From Oricola cellulosilytica (GTDB lineage: Bacteria > Pseudomonadota > Alphaproteobacteria > Rhizobiales > Rhizobiaceae), in the NCBI RefSeq assembly GCF_019966575.1, contig NZ_JAINFK010000001.1, positions 599,734-633,525 of the forward strand: a stretch of 33,792 bases of DNA, given 5' to 3'. The notes under the pieces are model-generated. The model had not been told where the DNA came from and did no database searches. It saw nothing but the letters and a program-made list of their open reading frames with translations. Shown in pieces: positions 8,787 through 17,335 of the stretch (positions within the stretch are counted from its first letter, which is position 1; each line of letters begins with the position of its first letter). The translations under genes and the position numbers were made by a program.

Positions 8787-9509
8787 TTAGCTGCTGCTCA
8801 TCGCGCGGATCAGATTCTCTATCGAATCCTCCGACGTCTGCATCAGTTTCGCCGACTGCTCGAATGCTCGCTGGACCATGATCAGATCCGTGATCTCACG
8901 CAGCGGATCGACATTGGAGTTTTCGACATAACCCTGAACGACACCGACGTCCGACGTATCGACGATGGGCTCGGGATCGCCACCGGCGAGGATGCCCGAA
9001 TCGCCATATCGCTGGAAGCCGGGAGGCGGTTCGAAGGCAAAGAGACCGATTGCCGCGACCTGGCCACCACCCTGGCGAATAAACCCGTCTCCGCTCACTT
9101 CCGGAACCCCGCCTCGCGGATCGAGCACGATCGGCGCGCCGCCAGCGTCCAGAACCGGATAACCCGACAGGGTTACCAGATCGCCTACCTCGGTCATATT
9201 GAAGCGACCATCGCGCGTCATGACCGTTCCCGCCGGCGTGTCGACGCCGAACCACGCATCTCCGCGCACGGCAAAGTCCAGCGGATTGCCGGTCTGTTCA
9301 AGCCCGCCCGACCTGTCGTCAGCATATTCGACGCCTTGGGAAGAGTGGGAAACGTCAATGCCGGTCGCGTCGCTGACCAGTTCTTCAAACCGGATCTGAG
9401 TTGCCCGAAATCCCACCGTCTGGCTGTTGGCAATGTTTTCGGCGATCGTGGTGAGGCGACGTTCGCGAGAGACCTGCGCCGAAAGGCTGACATATAATGC
9501 GTCCTGCAT
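8787..9509 (-). CDS. flgF: FlgF, proximal rod protein
   Basis: Rod subunit between FlgC and FlgG layers. The 240-aa product starts MQDALYVSLSAQVSRERRLT and continues with the rod motif TIAENIANSQTVGFRATQIR; the C-terminus has GYVENSNVDPLREITDLIMV with QRAFEQSAKLMQTSEDSIEN. The combination of these with a shorter middle than FlgG fits FlgF. It sits 9 bp after the DUF1217 gene and 4 bp before fliI, as in other rhizobial clusters. Confidence 0.95.
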   Translation of the reverse strand: MQDALYVSLSAQVSRERRLTTIAENIANSQTVGFRATQIRFEELVSDATGIDVSHSSQGVEYADDRSGGLEQTGNPLDFAVRGDAWFGVDTPAGTVMTRDGRFNMTEVGDLVTLSGYPVLDAGGAPIVLDPRGGVPEVSGDGFIRQGGGQVAAIGLFAFEPPPGFQRYGDSGILAGGDPEPIVDTSDVGVVQGYVENSNVDPLREITDLIMVQRAFEQSAKLMQTSEDSIENLIRAMSSS

Positions 9510-9518
9510 CCGGGCCGC

Positions 9519-10343
9519 CTATCGTTTCAACTGCTGGATCTGCAACATGAGGTCCTGACTGATGCCGAACGTTGCTCCTTGGTTGTACAACAGACCGATG
9601 CCGGACGATTGAGCCGTCGCGGATCCGTTGTTCACCTCCCAGAGCGTGGTGAAGCGTTCGAGAAACTTCTCGAGCGCCGCCGGATCGGAGAATTCCTCGA
9701 GATCGATCCGGTCCTTCATCATTTCGACCTGCTTGTCGATGTCGATGGACCCGACTGAATCGGGCAATCCGATCGCAGTCCGGACAACCTGGCCAAGCGC
9801 AGGGTCCGCCAGAATTCCGTAGTAACTCGTAATCGTCGGTGCCTTGCGCTGGAAATAAAGGGCCAGACGTACGCCTTCGTTTTCGTCGCCGGCCTGTTCT
9901 TCGAGTGTCTGGCGAAGATATTTCTCGACGGTTCCCTGCCGCGCCTTGGTGAAGGTGGTAGCGGTTTCGCCATATCTGTAGAAGTCGAACGTTTCGGCAA
10001 ATTCCAGATAACGCTTGTCGGTAAGCGAATTGGCAAAGGAATCCCTTGCGTCACGGCCCTCTACCAGAACCTTCTTCATGAAGGCCTTGGCATACGACAT
10101 CTCGCCGAGCCCGTGCGCCTGCATGGCGAAATTGAAGAGCCGGGTGTCGTCAATGAATTCCTCGATGGTTTTGACCTTCGAGATATTCTCTTCGTAATAC
10201 GCGACCTCGCGCGCGACAGTCGGCTGGTCGGATACACGTTGGATCGTTCGCGAAAGATCGCTCGTCGCCAATTTGTATGAAGCCAGGGTCGAGATCATCG
10301 CAAGGCACCGGTAACTCTCATCGTCTAGCTCGTAACGCGCCAT
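9519..10343 (-). CDS. DUF1217 family flagellar-associated protein
   Basis: A rhizobial family of unknown function coded in flagellar clusters. From ATG 10343 the product has 274 residues; an internal ATG at 10298 ([20 protein letters not shown]) is a credible alternative because family members commonly begin with such a segment, and neither start has a clear ribosome site. The body is mostly helical with repeated small blocks ([60 protein letters not shown]), suggesting internal repeats. The longer open frame extending upstream to 10928 crosses motA on the opposite strand and is not coding. First gene of the leftward operon. Confidence 0.85.
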   Translation of the reverse strand: MARYELDDESYRCLAMISTLASYKLATSDLSRTIQRVSDQPTVAREVAYYEENISKVKTIEEFIDDTRLFNFAMQAHGLGEMSYAKAFMKKVLVEGRDARDSFANSLTDKRYLEFAETFDFYRYGETATTFTKARQGTVEKYLRQTLEEQAGDENEGVRLALYFQRKAPTITSYYGILADPALGQVVRTAIGLPDSVGSIDIDKQVEMMKDRIDLEEFSDPAALEKFLERFTTLWEVNNGSATAQSSGIGLLYNQGATFGISQDLMLQIQQLKR

Positions 10344-10439
10344 GCTTGCGCGAGCCTGTATGCGCGGTTGCGCCGCCACCCTGCCAGCCTCATGCAAGGT
10401 TTGACCGGTAGCTTCGCCGCAAAACGGACGGAGTTCTCT
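10344..10439. promoter_or_regulatory. Divergent promoter region of the two flagellar operons
   Basis: This 96-bp gap separates the leftward operon (DUF1217 protein, flgF, fliI and on) from the rightward operon (motA, fliM, fliN, fliG, flhB). Both operons must start here or within the ends of these genes. A ribosome site GGACGGAG at 10426-10433 serves motA. No clear -10/-35 pair could be assigned. Confidence 0.5.
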
Positions 10440-11303
10440 GTGGGCGTTATCATTGGAATGATCGTAACCTTTGGTTGCGTGCTCGGCGGTTACATGGCGA
10501 TGGGTGGGAAACTCGGCGTTCTGAACCAGCCATTCGAGCTCGTGATCATCGGCGGTGCGGCCATCGGGATTTTTCTGGTCGCCAATCCGCTCTCCGTCGT
10601 CAAGGACAGTGGAAAAGCGGTCATGGAGGCGGTCAAGAATGCCGTTCCGACGCGTACGGAATATCTTCAACTGCTGGGGCTTCTTCACGCGCTTCTCAAG
10701 GAACTGAGGACGAAACCGCGCAACGAAGTCGAAAACCACATCGACAATTCCCAGGAGTCGCCGATCTTCCAGGACTATCCGCTGATCCTGAAGAACAAGG
10801 ACCTGACGAACTTCATCTGCGACTATTGCCGACTCATCATCGTCGGCAACGCACGACCCCACGAGGTCGAGGCGCTCATGGAGGAAGAAATCAGCACGAT
10901 CCGGCACGACAAGCTGAAATCGTATCACGGTCTCCAGGGCATGGCCGACGGACTGCCGGCGCTCGGTATCGTGGCCGCCGTGCTTGGTGTGGTGAAGGCC
11001 ATGGGCGCGATCGACCAGAGCCCCGAAATTCTGGGCGGGCTGATCGGTGCAGCGCTGGTCGGAACGTTCCTTGGTATCTTCCTAGCCTATGCGATCGTCC
11101 AGCCGCTGGCCACCAAGATCAAGATCATCCGCGAGAAGAACCTGCGCCTCTATTTCGTCGCCAAACAGACGCTTATCGCCTACATGAACGGCTCGCTGCC
11201 TCAGGTCGCGCTCGAATTCGGCCGAAAGACGATTTCCAATTACGACCGTCCTTCGCTCGACGACGTCGAGAATGAGGCCATGGGCGAAGCAAAAGCCGCC
11301 TGA
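10440..11303 (+). CDS. motA: MotA, stator proton-channel subunit
   Basis: With MotB forms the proton-driven stator in the inner membrane. I place the start at GTG 10440: it has the site GGACGGAG 6 nt upstream and gives the rhizobial N-terminus [20 protein letters not shown], while the frame further upstream is not hydrophobic. The 287-aa product has two N-terminal helices, a long cytoplasmic loop with charged residues ([20 protein letters not shown]), and the C-terminal helix pair including [20 protein letters not shown], which carries the conserved Pro. motB is not next to it, as usual in rhizobia. fliM begins 2 bp later. Confidence 0.96.
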   Translation: MGVIIGMIVTFGCVLGGYMAMGGKLGVLNQPFELVIIGGAAIGIFLVANPLSVVKDSGKAVMEAVKNAVPTRTEYLQLLGLLHALLKELRTKPRNEVENHIDNSQESPIFQDYPLILKNKDLTNFICDYCRLIIVGNARPHEVEALMEEEISTIRHDKLKSYHGLQGMADGLPALGIVAAVLGVVKAMGAIDQSPEILGGLIGAALVGTFLGIFLAYAIVQPLATKIKIIREKNLRLYFVAKQTLIAYMNGSLPQVALEFGRKTISNYDRPSLDDVENEAMGEAKAA

Positions 11304-11305
11304 CC

Positions 11306-12259
11306 ATGAACGCTCCCGACGGTCTCACCAAGGAACGAAGAGAACTATTCGACCTGATCCTTGGCCGGAAAGGCGACGATGCCCGGCTCGAGCCCGCCAT
11401 CAGCGCGATCACCGCCTTCCTGCCGGAGCGTTTGCGCGAAGTTTTGAAGAAAGACGGGTTCGAAGCCACCTTTGTGATCGAAAAGCACAAGCCGCTGGCA
11501 GCCGCCGCCTTGTTCGACGGACGAAAGAAGGGTTGCGCATGCGCGCTGATCGGGGGTGCCTCCGGTCCCGACGTTTTCGTCGTGGCACCGTTTCCCACAG
11601 CGGGCGTCATAGCCGACATGATGCTGGGCGGAGATCCGGAGTTGGCGGCGCCGGGAAAGGACCGCGCGCCCACCCGGCTGGAATGCGATCTCATCGGGCA
11701 GTTCGCCGACATCGTGGGCCGCGCGCTTCAATCGACGCTTGGGGCCGACAAGGCCCCGTCGCTGATTCGCATCGCCCTGTCGAAAGAGGAACTGCGCGAC
11801 GAGGACACCGCCGAGCCACTTGTCGCCTTTGAAATGCAGATCAATTTCGGTGCGGTATCGCAGCCGGTTACCTTGGCCGTCACACACCATCAATTGCTGC
11901 GCATGACTCGTGCGGAGCCGGTCCGAATTCGTAGGCCGCATCCCGAAAGTCCCGCAAAGAGGAACCAGAAGGCGCTGGCTGTCAGCGTCCAGGTTACAGG
12001 TTCGATCAATCTGCAGCCCAAATCTCTGGCGGAGATAGCTGCCCTTCGGCCAGGCAATGTCATAGCGTTTCCCAGTGACGACGACGCAAATGTCCGCCTC
12101 AACGTAAAAGGTCGCCCGCTGTACAACTGCACCCTGGGCAGACAGGGCGCCAACTACGCACTCTGCCTTCGGCAGCCGCACAGGGTCATGACCGAGGTTC
12201 TCAGCGGAATGGGAATGCCCGCCGGACAATCAGAAGATGAGGATGACGAAGATGAGTGA
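11306..12259 (+). CDS. fliM: FliM, flagellar motor switch protein (rhizobial short form)
   Basis: C-ring switch component. The 317-aa protein is divergent: it is identified from position between motA and fliN, a middle CheC-like domain (LFDGRKKGCACALIGGASGP, TAGVIADMMLGGDPE, ECDLIGQFADIVGRALQSTL) and a C-terminal SpoA domain (LAVSVQVTGSINLQPKSLAE, NVRLNVKGRPLYNCTLGRQG). The N-terminal CheY-binding motif of typical FliM (LSQxEIDALL) is not visible; the start is MNAPDGLTKERRELFDLILG. The last residues are very acidic (SEDEDDEDE). The 3' end overlaps the start of fliN by 8 bp. Alternative naming as a generic SpoA protein is unlikely given context. Confidence 0.85.
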   Translation: MNAPDGLTKERRELFDLILGRKGDDARLEPAISAITAFLPERLREVLKKDGFEATFVIEKHKPLAAAALFDGRKKGCACALIGGASGPDVFVVAPFPTAGVIADMMLGGDPELAAPGKDRAPTRLECDLIGQFADIVGRALQSTLGADKAPSLIRIALSKEELRDEDTAEPLVAFEMQINFGAVSQPVTLAVTHHQLLRMTRAEPVRIRRPHPESPAKRNQKALAVSVQVTGSINLQPKSLAEIAALRPGNVIAFPSDDDANVRLNVKGRPLYNCTLGRQGANYALCLRQPHRVMTEVLSGMGMPAGQSEDEDDEDE

Positions 12260-12734
12260 GCCGAAACTTTCGCCACTGGACGATCTCGATCTCTCCGACG
12301 ACGACAGCGGACTGCCGAGCCTGGGTGGCGATACCGACCTTCCCGATCTCGAAGCATCTCCCGACCCGCTGGATGATGCGATCGCCGAGTTGCAGGACGT
12401 ACTCGGCAAGGATCAGGCAATGGGGCCGCTCGAGGGTGAAACGGAACAGGACGAAACCGGGGCCGCCCGGATCGGCGATGGCAAGGATACCGGGTTGCAG
12501 AATCTCGTCATGTCGTTGCCCGTGCAAATGGACGTCGTGATCGGATCGGCTGAGATGCCGGTTTCCGAGCTCATCGGCATGGAAGCAGGTTCGGTGGTCG
12601 CGCTGAACCGTAAGATAGGGGACTCAGTCGAAATCTGCGTCAACGGCATGAAGATAGCCTCCGGCGAAATCCAGACGCTCGACGACGATCCATCCCGGCT
12701 CGGCGTGAAGATTACCGAGTTGGTCGAGAGCTAG
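12252..12734 (+). CDS. fliN: FliN, flagellar motor switch protein
   Basis: C-ring base component. From ATG 12252 the product has 160 residues: an acidic, flexible N-terminal extension of about 80 residues (LDDLDLSDDDSGLPSLGGDT) followed by the SpoA domain (LVMSLPVQMDVVIGSAEMPV, SELIGMEAGSVVALNRKIGD, VEICVNGMKIASGEI, RLGVKITELVES). A start at 12237 in the same frame would add five residues; the chosen ATG has GAGG 9 nt upstream. It overlaps the fliM end by 8 bp, implying coupling, and is followed by fliG after 36 bp. Confidence 0.93.
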   Translation: MSEPKLSPLDDLDLSDDDSGLPSLGGDTDLPDLEASPDPLDDAIAELQDVLGKDQAMGPLEGETEQDETGAARIGDGKDTGLQNLVMSLPVQMDVVIGSAEMPVSELIGMEAGSVVALNRKIGDSVEICVNGMKIASGEIQTLDDDPSRLGVKITELVES

Positions 12735-12770
12735 GACCGCGGGAAGCAGCAAAAATGCGATTTATCTGAC

Positions 12771-13787
12771 ATGGTTAAACGATACACCCTGACAAAGCCG
12801 CAACGGGCAGCGGCCGTGCTGGTCGCGATGGGCAAGTCGCGTGCCGGACAGCTATTGAAATTCTTCAAGAGCGACGAACTCAGGGTGATGATTGACGCCG
12901 CCCACACGTTGAAGAACATCCCGCAGCCGGATCTTGAAGAACTGGTCAAGGAATTCGAGTCCGAGTTCGCTGTCGGCGCAGGTCTTATCGACTCCGCGGA
13001 GACGATGAACAAGATTCTCAGCGAGACGCTTTCGGACGAAGAGATGTACGCGCTGACCGGCGCGAAAACGGACCAGAGCGAGCGCGAGGTCAAGGAGTCC
13101 GTCTGGGAACTTACTGCCAAGGTCGACACCGACGATCTCGTCGCTTTTTTTGGAAACGAGTCTCCCCAGCTCTGCGCCGTTGTCCTTTCGCGGCTCGACA
13201 GCAAGACGGCGGCCTCGATCATTCAGCGCCTCGACCCCGCTCTGCGGAAGGGCACCGTGGCGCGACTGTTGTCCTCGAAGCCGGTTCCCGCCACGGTCAT
13301 GGCGACGATCGAAAAAAGGCTTGACGAGGCCTTCAAGCTGTCCGGCCCTTCCACCGGCTCGAAGGAAGGAGAGACGCGACTGGCGGAGATCCTGATGGAG
13401 ATGAACAAGGATATCTCCGACGATCTGCTCGACGCGTTGTCGCCGGTGGTCGGGGACAAGAAGGTGGCAGGCGTCAAATCCCGCCTTTTCCGTTTCGAAG
13501 ATATTGGCACGCTCACCAAAGAATCGCGCTCTGTGCTGTGCGACGGTTTGTCGACCGAAGTGCTGACCACCGCCTTGCGCGGCGTCGATGAGGAGGTCAG
13601 CGAAGCGGTTCTCTCCGCGATTGGGCAGCGGTCGCGAAGAATGATCGAGTCGGAACTCGCCGACGGGCGCAAGATCAATCCTGCAGAGGTCGATCAGGCC
13701 CGCAAGTCGATCTCCGCGCTCGCCTTGCGCCTGGCCGCCGAGGGCAAGATCGAAATCCATTCGACGGAAGAGGCGGAAGCGGCATAG
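12771..13787 (+). CDS. fliG: FliG, flagellar motor switch protein
   Basis: C-ring rotor protein that contacts MotA and the MS-ring. The 338-aa product has an N-terminal domain (LTKPQRAAAVLVAMGKSRAG, LLKFFKSDELRVMIDAAHTL), a middle armadillo-like domain (FFGNESPQLCAVVLSRLDSK, AASIIQRLDPALRKGTVARL) and a C-terminal domain with the charged torque helix region (LTKESRSVLCDGLSTEVLTT, LRGVDEEVSEAVLSAIGQRS, RRMIESELADGRKI). Length is normal. The ribosome site is weak. Confidence 0.95.
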   Translation: MVKRYTLTKPQRAAAVLVAMGKSRAGQLLKFFKSDELRVMIDAAHTLKNIPQPDLEELVKEFESEFAVGAGLIDSAETMNKILSETLSDEEMYALTGAKTDQSEREVKESVWELTAKVDTDDLVAFFGNESPQLCAVVLSRLDSKTAASIIQRLDPALRKGTVARLLSSKPVPATVMATIEKRLDEAFKLSGPSTGSKEGETRLAEILMEMNKDISDDLLDALSPVVGDKKVAGVKSRLFRFEDIGTLTKESRSVLCDGLSTEVLTTALRGVDEEVSEAVLSAIGQRSRRMIESELADGRKINPAEVDQARKSISALALRLAAEGKIEIHSTEEAEAA

Positions 13788-13825
13788 GCCGCCTCCTCTC
13801 GACCCGCGGGCATCCGGATCCATAA

Positions 13826-14896
13826 ATGGCAGACGATCAGGACAAGGACAGCAAGACCGAGGAAGCGTCCGAGAAGAAGATCAAGGACTCGCTCGACAAG
13901 GGCAAGACGCCCTTCTCGAAGGAAACGCCGATCTTGTTCTCCCTGCTCGCCACCATGTTCGTCATGACCTTCTTCATGTCGGAACGCATTGTCGCGGCCG
14001 GGCAGCAACTCGCCTCCATGATGGATCAGTCGGTCAATTACGACCTGAGCAACAGCGGGGACATCTATTGGCTCGTCCAGCGCGTGATCTTCGTGACCGG
14101 CGCGGTCACGCTTCCCCTGTTCGCCGCGCTCATTGTCGCGGGGATCACCGGCTCTGCGGCTCAAAATCCGCCCGTTCCGGTTGCCGAGCGCATAAAGCCC
14201 CAGCTCTCGCGGATCTCGCTGGTGAAGGGTTGGCAGCGCATCTTCAGCGCGAAGGGTCTTGTCGAATTCGCCAAGTCCATGGGCAAGATCATTTTTGCCG
14301 CGGTTCTGGCCGGGCTCGTTCTTCACGATCTCGTTCCGCGCATGATCGAGGGGCTCTACACGGAGGCTCCGACGTTTCTCGCTTCGGTGAAGGGCCTTCT
14401 GCTGAAACTCATGGGCGCGATCATCTTCGCCATGGTGCTGATCGCCGGCGCCGACTTCATGTGGACGCGATACCAGTGGAAGGTCGATCTGCGGATGACC
14501 CGGCAGGAGGTCAAGGACGAGGTCAAGCAGTCCCAGGGCGACCCCTTGATGAAGGCGCGCCTGCGCTCCACGGCCCAGGACCGTGCACGCCGACGGATGA
14601 TGAACGCGGTGCCCGGCGCGACGCTGGTGATCGCGAATCCGACACACCTGTCGATCGCGCTGCGCTACGATCCCGGCAGGGACGCGGCGCCGGTTGTGGT
14701 TGCGAAGGGCCGCGACCTGATCGCCTTACGGATCCGCGAACTGGCCGAAAAGAACGGCGTACCGGTGTTCCAGAACGTCGAACTTGCCCGCGCCATGTAC
14801 AAGAACGTCTCGATCGACCAGATCATTCCTACCGAATTCTTCAAGGCCGTAGCCGAACTCGTCTCAATCGTTCGCCGCCGCGCAGAAAAGAGCTGA
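13826..14896 (+). CDS. flhB: FlhB, export gate substrate-specificity switch
   Basis: Inner-membrane export-gate protein that autocleaves to switch from rod/hook to filament substrates. The 356-aa product starts with the charged N-terminus MADDQDKDSKTEEASEKKIK, has four hydrophobic segments between about residues 33 and 215, and the cytoplasmic autocleavage motif NPTH with Asn271, inside VIANPTHLSIALRY. Downstream family blocks VVVAKGRDLIALRIRELAEK and PVFQNVELARAMY are intact. Length is normal. It follows fliG by 38 bp. Confidence 0.97.
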   Translation: MADDQDKDSKTEEASEKKIKDSLDKGKTPFSKETPILFSLLATMFVMTFFMSERIVAAGQQLASMMDQSVNYDLSNSGDIYWLVQRVIFVTGAVTLPLFAALIVAGITGSAAQNPPVPVAERIKPQLSRISLVKGWQRIFSAKGLVEFAKSMGKIIFAAVLAGLVLHDLVPRMIEGLYTEAPTFLASVKGLLLKLMGAIIFAMVLIAGADFMWTRYQWKVDLRMTRQEVKDEVKQSQGDPLMKARLRSTAQDRARRRMMNAVPGATLVIANPTHLSIALRYDPGRDAAPVVVAKGRDLIALRIRELAEKNGVPVFQNVELARAMYKNVSIDQIIPTEFFKAVAELVSIVRRRAEKS

Positions 14897-14901
14897 GCCA
14901 G

Positions 14902-15387
14902 ATGCTGACCCAGACCATTGATCACGAAATCGAATCCCTCGTCGCCGACTCCATCGCGCAACTGGCGGCGGAACTGCGGCTCGTCGATATCAGCGACTAC
15001 ATCGCGTATCTGCGCATGGAGCGGTTCGGCTGCGTCGCCGACATCGTCCGTGACGCTGCGGAATTGTTTTTTGCGCCCGGATTTGTCACCTTCGAAGGGG
15101 ATGGCGAAGCATCGGCGGACTGGGGCGCGGCACCGGAGGTGACCCTCATGCTTGTCCTCAACGGGGCGCGAACGCGCGCCCATGTCGCCCTGAAGCTCTG
15201 CGTAGACCACGCCGAGGTCAAGCTCGGCTATATCGACAGTGCCCTGGTTCTGGAAAACGGTACGGACCGCACCCTGCTGCTTGCCGACGATATTTCCGAC
15301 AATATCCTCGGCCTTCGGCGGAAGACCGCCCGCCTGACGCCCCGACATGGCGTATCCGGCCGAGCCGCGCCCCGCGCGCCGACCTGA
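14902..15387 (+). CDS. Unknown 161-aa protein at the end of the flagellar operon
   Basis: I do not recognise a family. The ATG at 14902 lies 5 bp after the flhB stop in the same direction, so it is likely cotranscribed. The product begins with a helical segment (IESLVADSIAQLAAELRLVD, ISDYIAYLRMERFGCVADIV), then a beta-rich part (VTLMLVLNGARTRAHVALKL, CVDHAEVKLGYIDSALVLEN) and an Arg-rich tail. There is no signal or membrane helix, pointing to a cytoplasmic protein. The same DNA in the shadow frame overlapping flhB is not coding. Unnamed genes after flhB occur in other rhizobia, so a flagellar accessory role is an inference from context only. Confidence 0.75.
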   Translation: MLTQTIDHEIESLVADSIAQLAAELRLVDISDYIAYLRMERFGCVADIVRDAAELFFAPGFVTFEGDGEASADWGAAPEVTLMLVLNGARTRAHVALKLCVDHAEVKLGYIDSALVLENGTDRTLLLADDISDNILGLRRKTARLTPRHGVSGRAAPRAPT

Positions 15388-15424
15388 CACCGTCGATCCG
15401 GCGGAACGCGTCTCGTGGAAGGAA

Positions 15425-16372
15425 TCAACCCGCGGGATTCGAGATCCGGATCAACATCTGCACCACCGTGATGAGGATCGGCACCACAACAATCAAGATG
15501 CTGACGGGGAAGAGAAACAGCGACAGGGGTATCAACATCTTCAGTGGCAGTAGATTTGCCTTCTCTTCCGCCCGGATCATGCGCTTTTGTCGCATCTCTT
15601 CGCTGAAGACCCGCAAGGTCTGCGTCACGCTGGATCCCAGTTCCTCGGATTGCCGGAACAGCACAGCGAGCGCCTGCGCCTCCTCGATCTGAAGCCGTCT
15701 CGCAAAGTTGGACAACGCATCGCGTAGTCTTCGGCCGCCGCGTACCTCCAGCATCATGATCGCCAGATGCAGCCCAAATCCCCGCTTCTTCGATTTCAGA
15801 AAGTCCCGCGACACGCGGTCGATCGCTGCCTCGACACTGAGTCCGGCGTCGATGCAGACGATCAGCGTATCCATGAAATCGGGAAAATCCTTCCTGTACT
15901 GGATTTCCTTGCGCACCCCCATGCGTTCGAGAACGACATTGCACAGGATAAAGGTCACCCCCGAAAAAACCAAGCCCGTGATCGTCGCGGCCAGGATCGA
16001 CGTTTCGGGAGAAACCGTCCGCACAGCAAAGAAGATCGCCACGAAAACGATCACGGTCGCGGCGATGCGAATCAGATGAAATACGTAAACCGCCTCACGT
16101 GCGAAATAGCCTGCCCTGATCAGGCGGTTTTGCAACGAGTTGGGATCGTTGTCGCTGCGGACCACGTTGAAATAGTGGCGGACAAGTTCCTGCTCGGAGA
16201 CCGGAAGTCCGCGAATATCTTCGCTTATGTCGGCCGCATATTCGGAGCGGGACAGCTTTTGGGCATGGAGCCTTTGAGAGACCTCGCGCCGTGTGCCGAT
16301 GGTGAGCAGCAACGCCACCGAAAAGATCAGCACAGAGGTGAATGTGGCCGTAAGGATAAGGGTTTCGTTCAT
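15425..16372 (-). CDS. tadC: TadC, Tad pilus inner-membrane platform protein
   Basis: GspF-type platform protein of the Tad/Flp pilus, paired with TadB. The 315-aa product has an N-terminal membrane helix (ILTATFTSVLIFSVALLLTI), a helix pair around residues 100-140 (ATVIVFVAIFFAVRTV and a following hydrophobic stretch), the F-domain signature PDFMDTLIVCIDAGLSVEAA and LLPLKMLIPLSLFLFPVSIL at the C-terminal end. It begins 3 bp after the tadB stop and is the last gene of the pilus operon, convergent with the flagellar operon 37 bp away. Confidence 0.93.
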   Translation of the reverse strand: MNETLILTATFTSVLIFSVALLLTIGTRREVSQRLHAQKLSRSEYAADISEDIRGLPVSEQELVRHYFNVVRSDNDPNSLQNRLIRAGYFAREAVYVFHLIRIAATVIVFVAIFFAVRTVSPETSILAATITGLVFSGVTFILCNVVLERMGVRKEIQYRKDFPDFMDTLIVCIDAGLSVEAAIDRVSRDFLKSKKRGFGLHLAIMMLEVRGGRRLRDALSNFARRLQIEEAQALAVLFRQSEELGSSVTQTLRVFSEEMRQKRMIRAEEKANLLPLKMLIPLSLFLFPVSILIVVVPILITVVQMLIRISNPAG

Positions 16373-16375
16373 GTC

Positions 16376-17326
16376 TCAGAAATCAAAATTCACCAATTTT
16401 CTGACGACGAGCATGCCAACCGTCATGATCCCCAGACCGGCTGTAACGACTAGCGTTCCATAACCGCTTTCCCAGATCGGATCGAAGTAGGTGGGTGCAA
16501 GGAAATTGATGATCCCGTACAGGTAAAAGGGGAACCCCAGCATGAACCACGCCGTCCAGCGCCCTTCCGCGGAGATCGCCCTGATCTTGGCCTTCATCAT
16601 TGTCCGCTTGCGCAACATGTCGGAGAGATTTTTCAGAATTTCCGTCAGGTTTCCGCCTGAACCGCGCTGGACGCTGAGCGAAATGGCCAGAAAGTTCAGA
16701 TCCTCGGCTCCCACGCGCACGACCATGTTACGCGTAGCGGCATCAATATCTGTTCCGTAAGTCATTTCATCCGCCATTATTCCGAATTCCGACCCGATCG
16801 GATCCGGCATTTCCCGGGCGACGAGCGAGACCGAAGAGGGCAGGGGATGCCCCGCCGCCAGACTTCTGATCATCACGTCTATCGCATCCGGCAGCTGAAC
16901 GAGAAAATGCTTGATGCGCCGGCTGCGCCGCACCGAGACGTAGATCGTTACGACACCGGCGGGTCCGACCAACGCTGCGACCAACACAAGTGCCGGATTT
17001 GCCAGAAGGTAATCGGCAGCCAGGAGAAAAAGGACGAAGATCGATACGACATACAGAACCAGCCTCGTCTTGCCGGTTCGGATGTTGGCCTGGGCGAAGT
17101 AGCGGGCCAATGTCATGGAAAGGGAGTCGTCTTCGCCGTACCGGACGGACCGCTCCTTCAGCATGCGCTCGTAGATCTGTTTACGGTCTGCGTTCCCCTC
17201 GAGTAGTTTCACCCGGTAATTGATATAACGGCGGCGCGCGATGCCGGTCGCGGCAAGGCGAATGACCGTATCCAAAAATATGATGGTGAAAAGGAAAACG
17301 GTGAAATAAATGAACGGAAGGCTCAT
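16376..17326 (-). CDS. tadB: TadB, Tad pilus inner-membrane platform protein
   Basis: Second GspF-type platform protein of the Tad secretion system. The 316-aa product has an N-terminal helix (FIYFTVFLFTIIFLDTVIRL), a helix pair in the middle (LVLYVVSIFVLFLLAADYLL, PALVLVAALVGPAGVVTIYV), the F-domain core QLPDAIDVMIRSLAAGHPLP and SVQRGSGGNLTEILKNLSDM, and two C-terminal hydrophobic helices (WTAWFMLGFPFYLYGIINFL). Length is typical. It follows cpaF by 9 bp. Confidence 0.94.
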   Translation of the reverse strand: MSLPFIYFTVFLFTIIFLDTVIRLAATGIARRRYINYRVKLLEGNADRKQIYERMLKERSVRYGEDDSLSMTLARYFAQANIRTGKTRLVLYVVSIFVLFLLAADYLLANPALVLVAALVGPAGVVTIYVSVRRSRRIKHFLVQLPDAIDVMIRSLAAGHPLPSSVSLVAREMPDPIGSEFGIMADEMTYGTDIDAATRNMVVRVGAEDLNFLAISLSVQRGSGGNLTEILKNLSDMLRKRTMMKAKIRAISAEGRWTAWFMLGFPFYLYGIINFLAPTYFDPIWESGYGTLVVTAGLGIMTVGMLVVRKLVNFDF

Positions 17327-17335
17327 CGTCCGTTC

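Noticed and set aside
7439-8881. Long plus-strand open frame (480 codons) opposite fliI
   Set aside because: Fully antisense to fliI, which has intact Walker motifs; composition is Arg/His/Pro-rich and shadow-like.
10344-10928. Upstream extension of the DUF1217 reading frame across motA
   Set aside because: The extra 195 codons overlap motA on the other strand and show no family similarity; the family N-terminus begins near 10343 or 10298.
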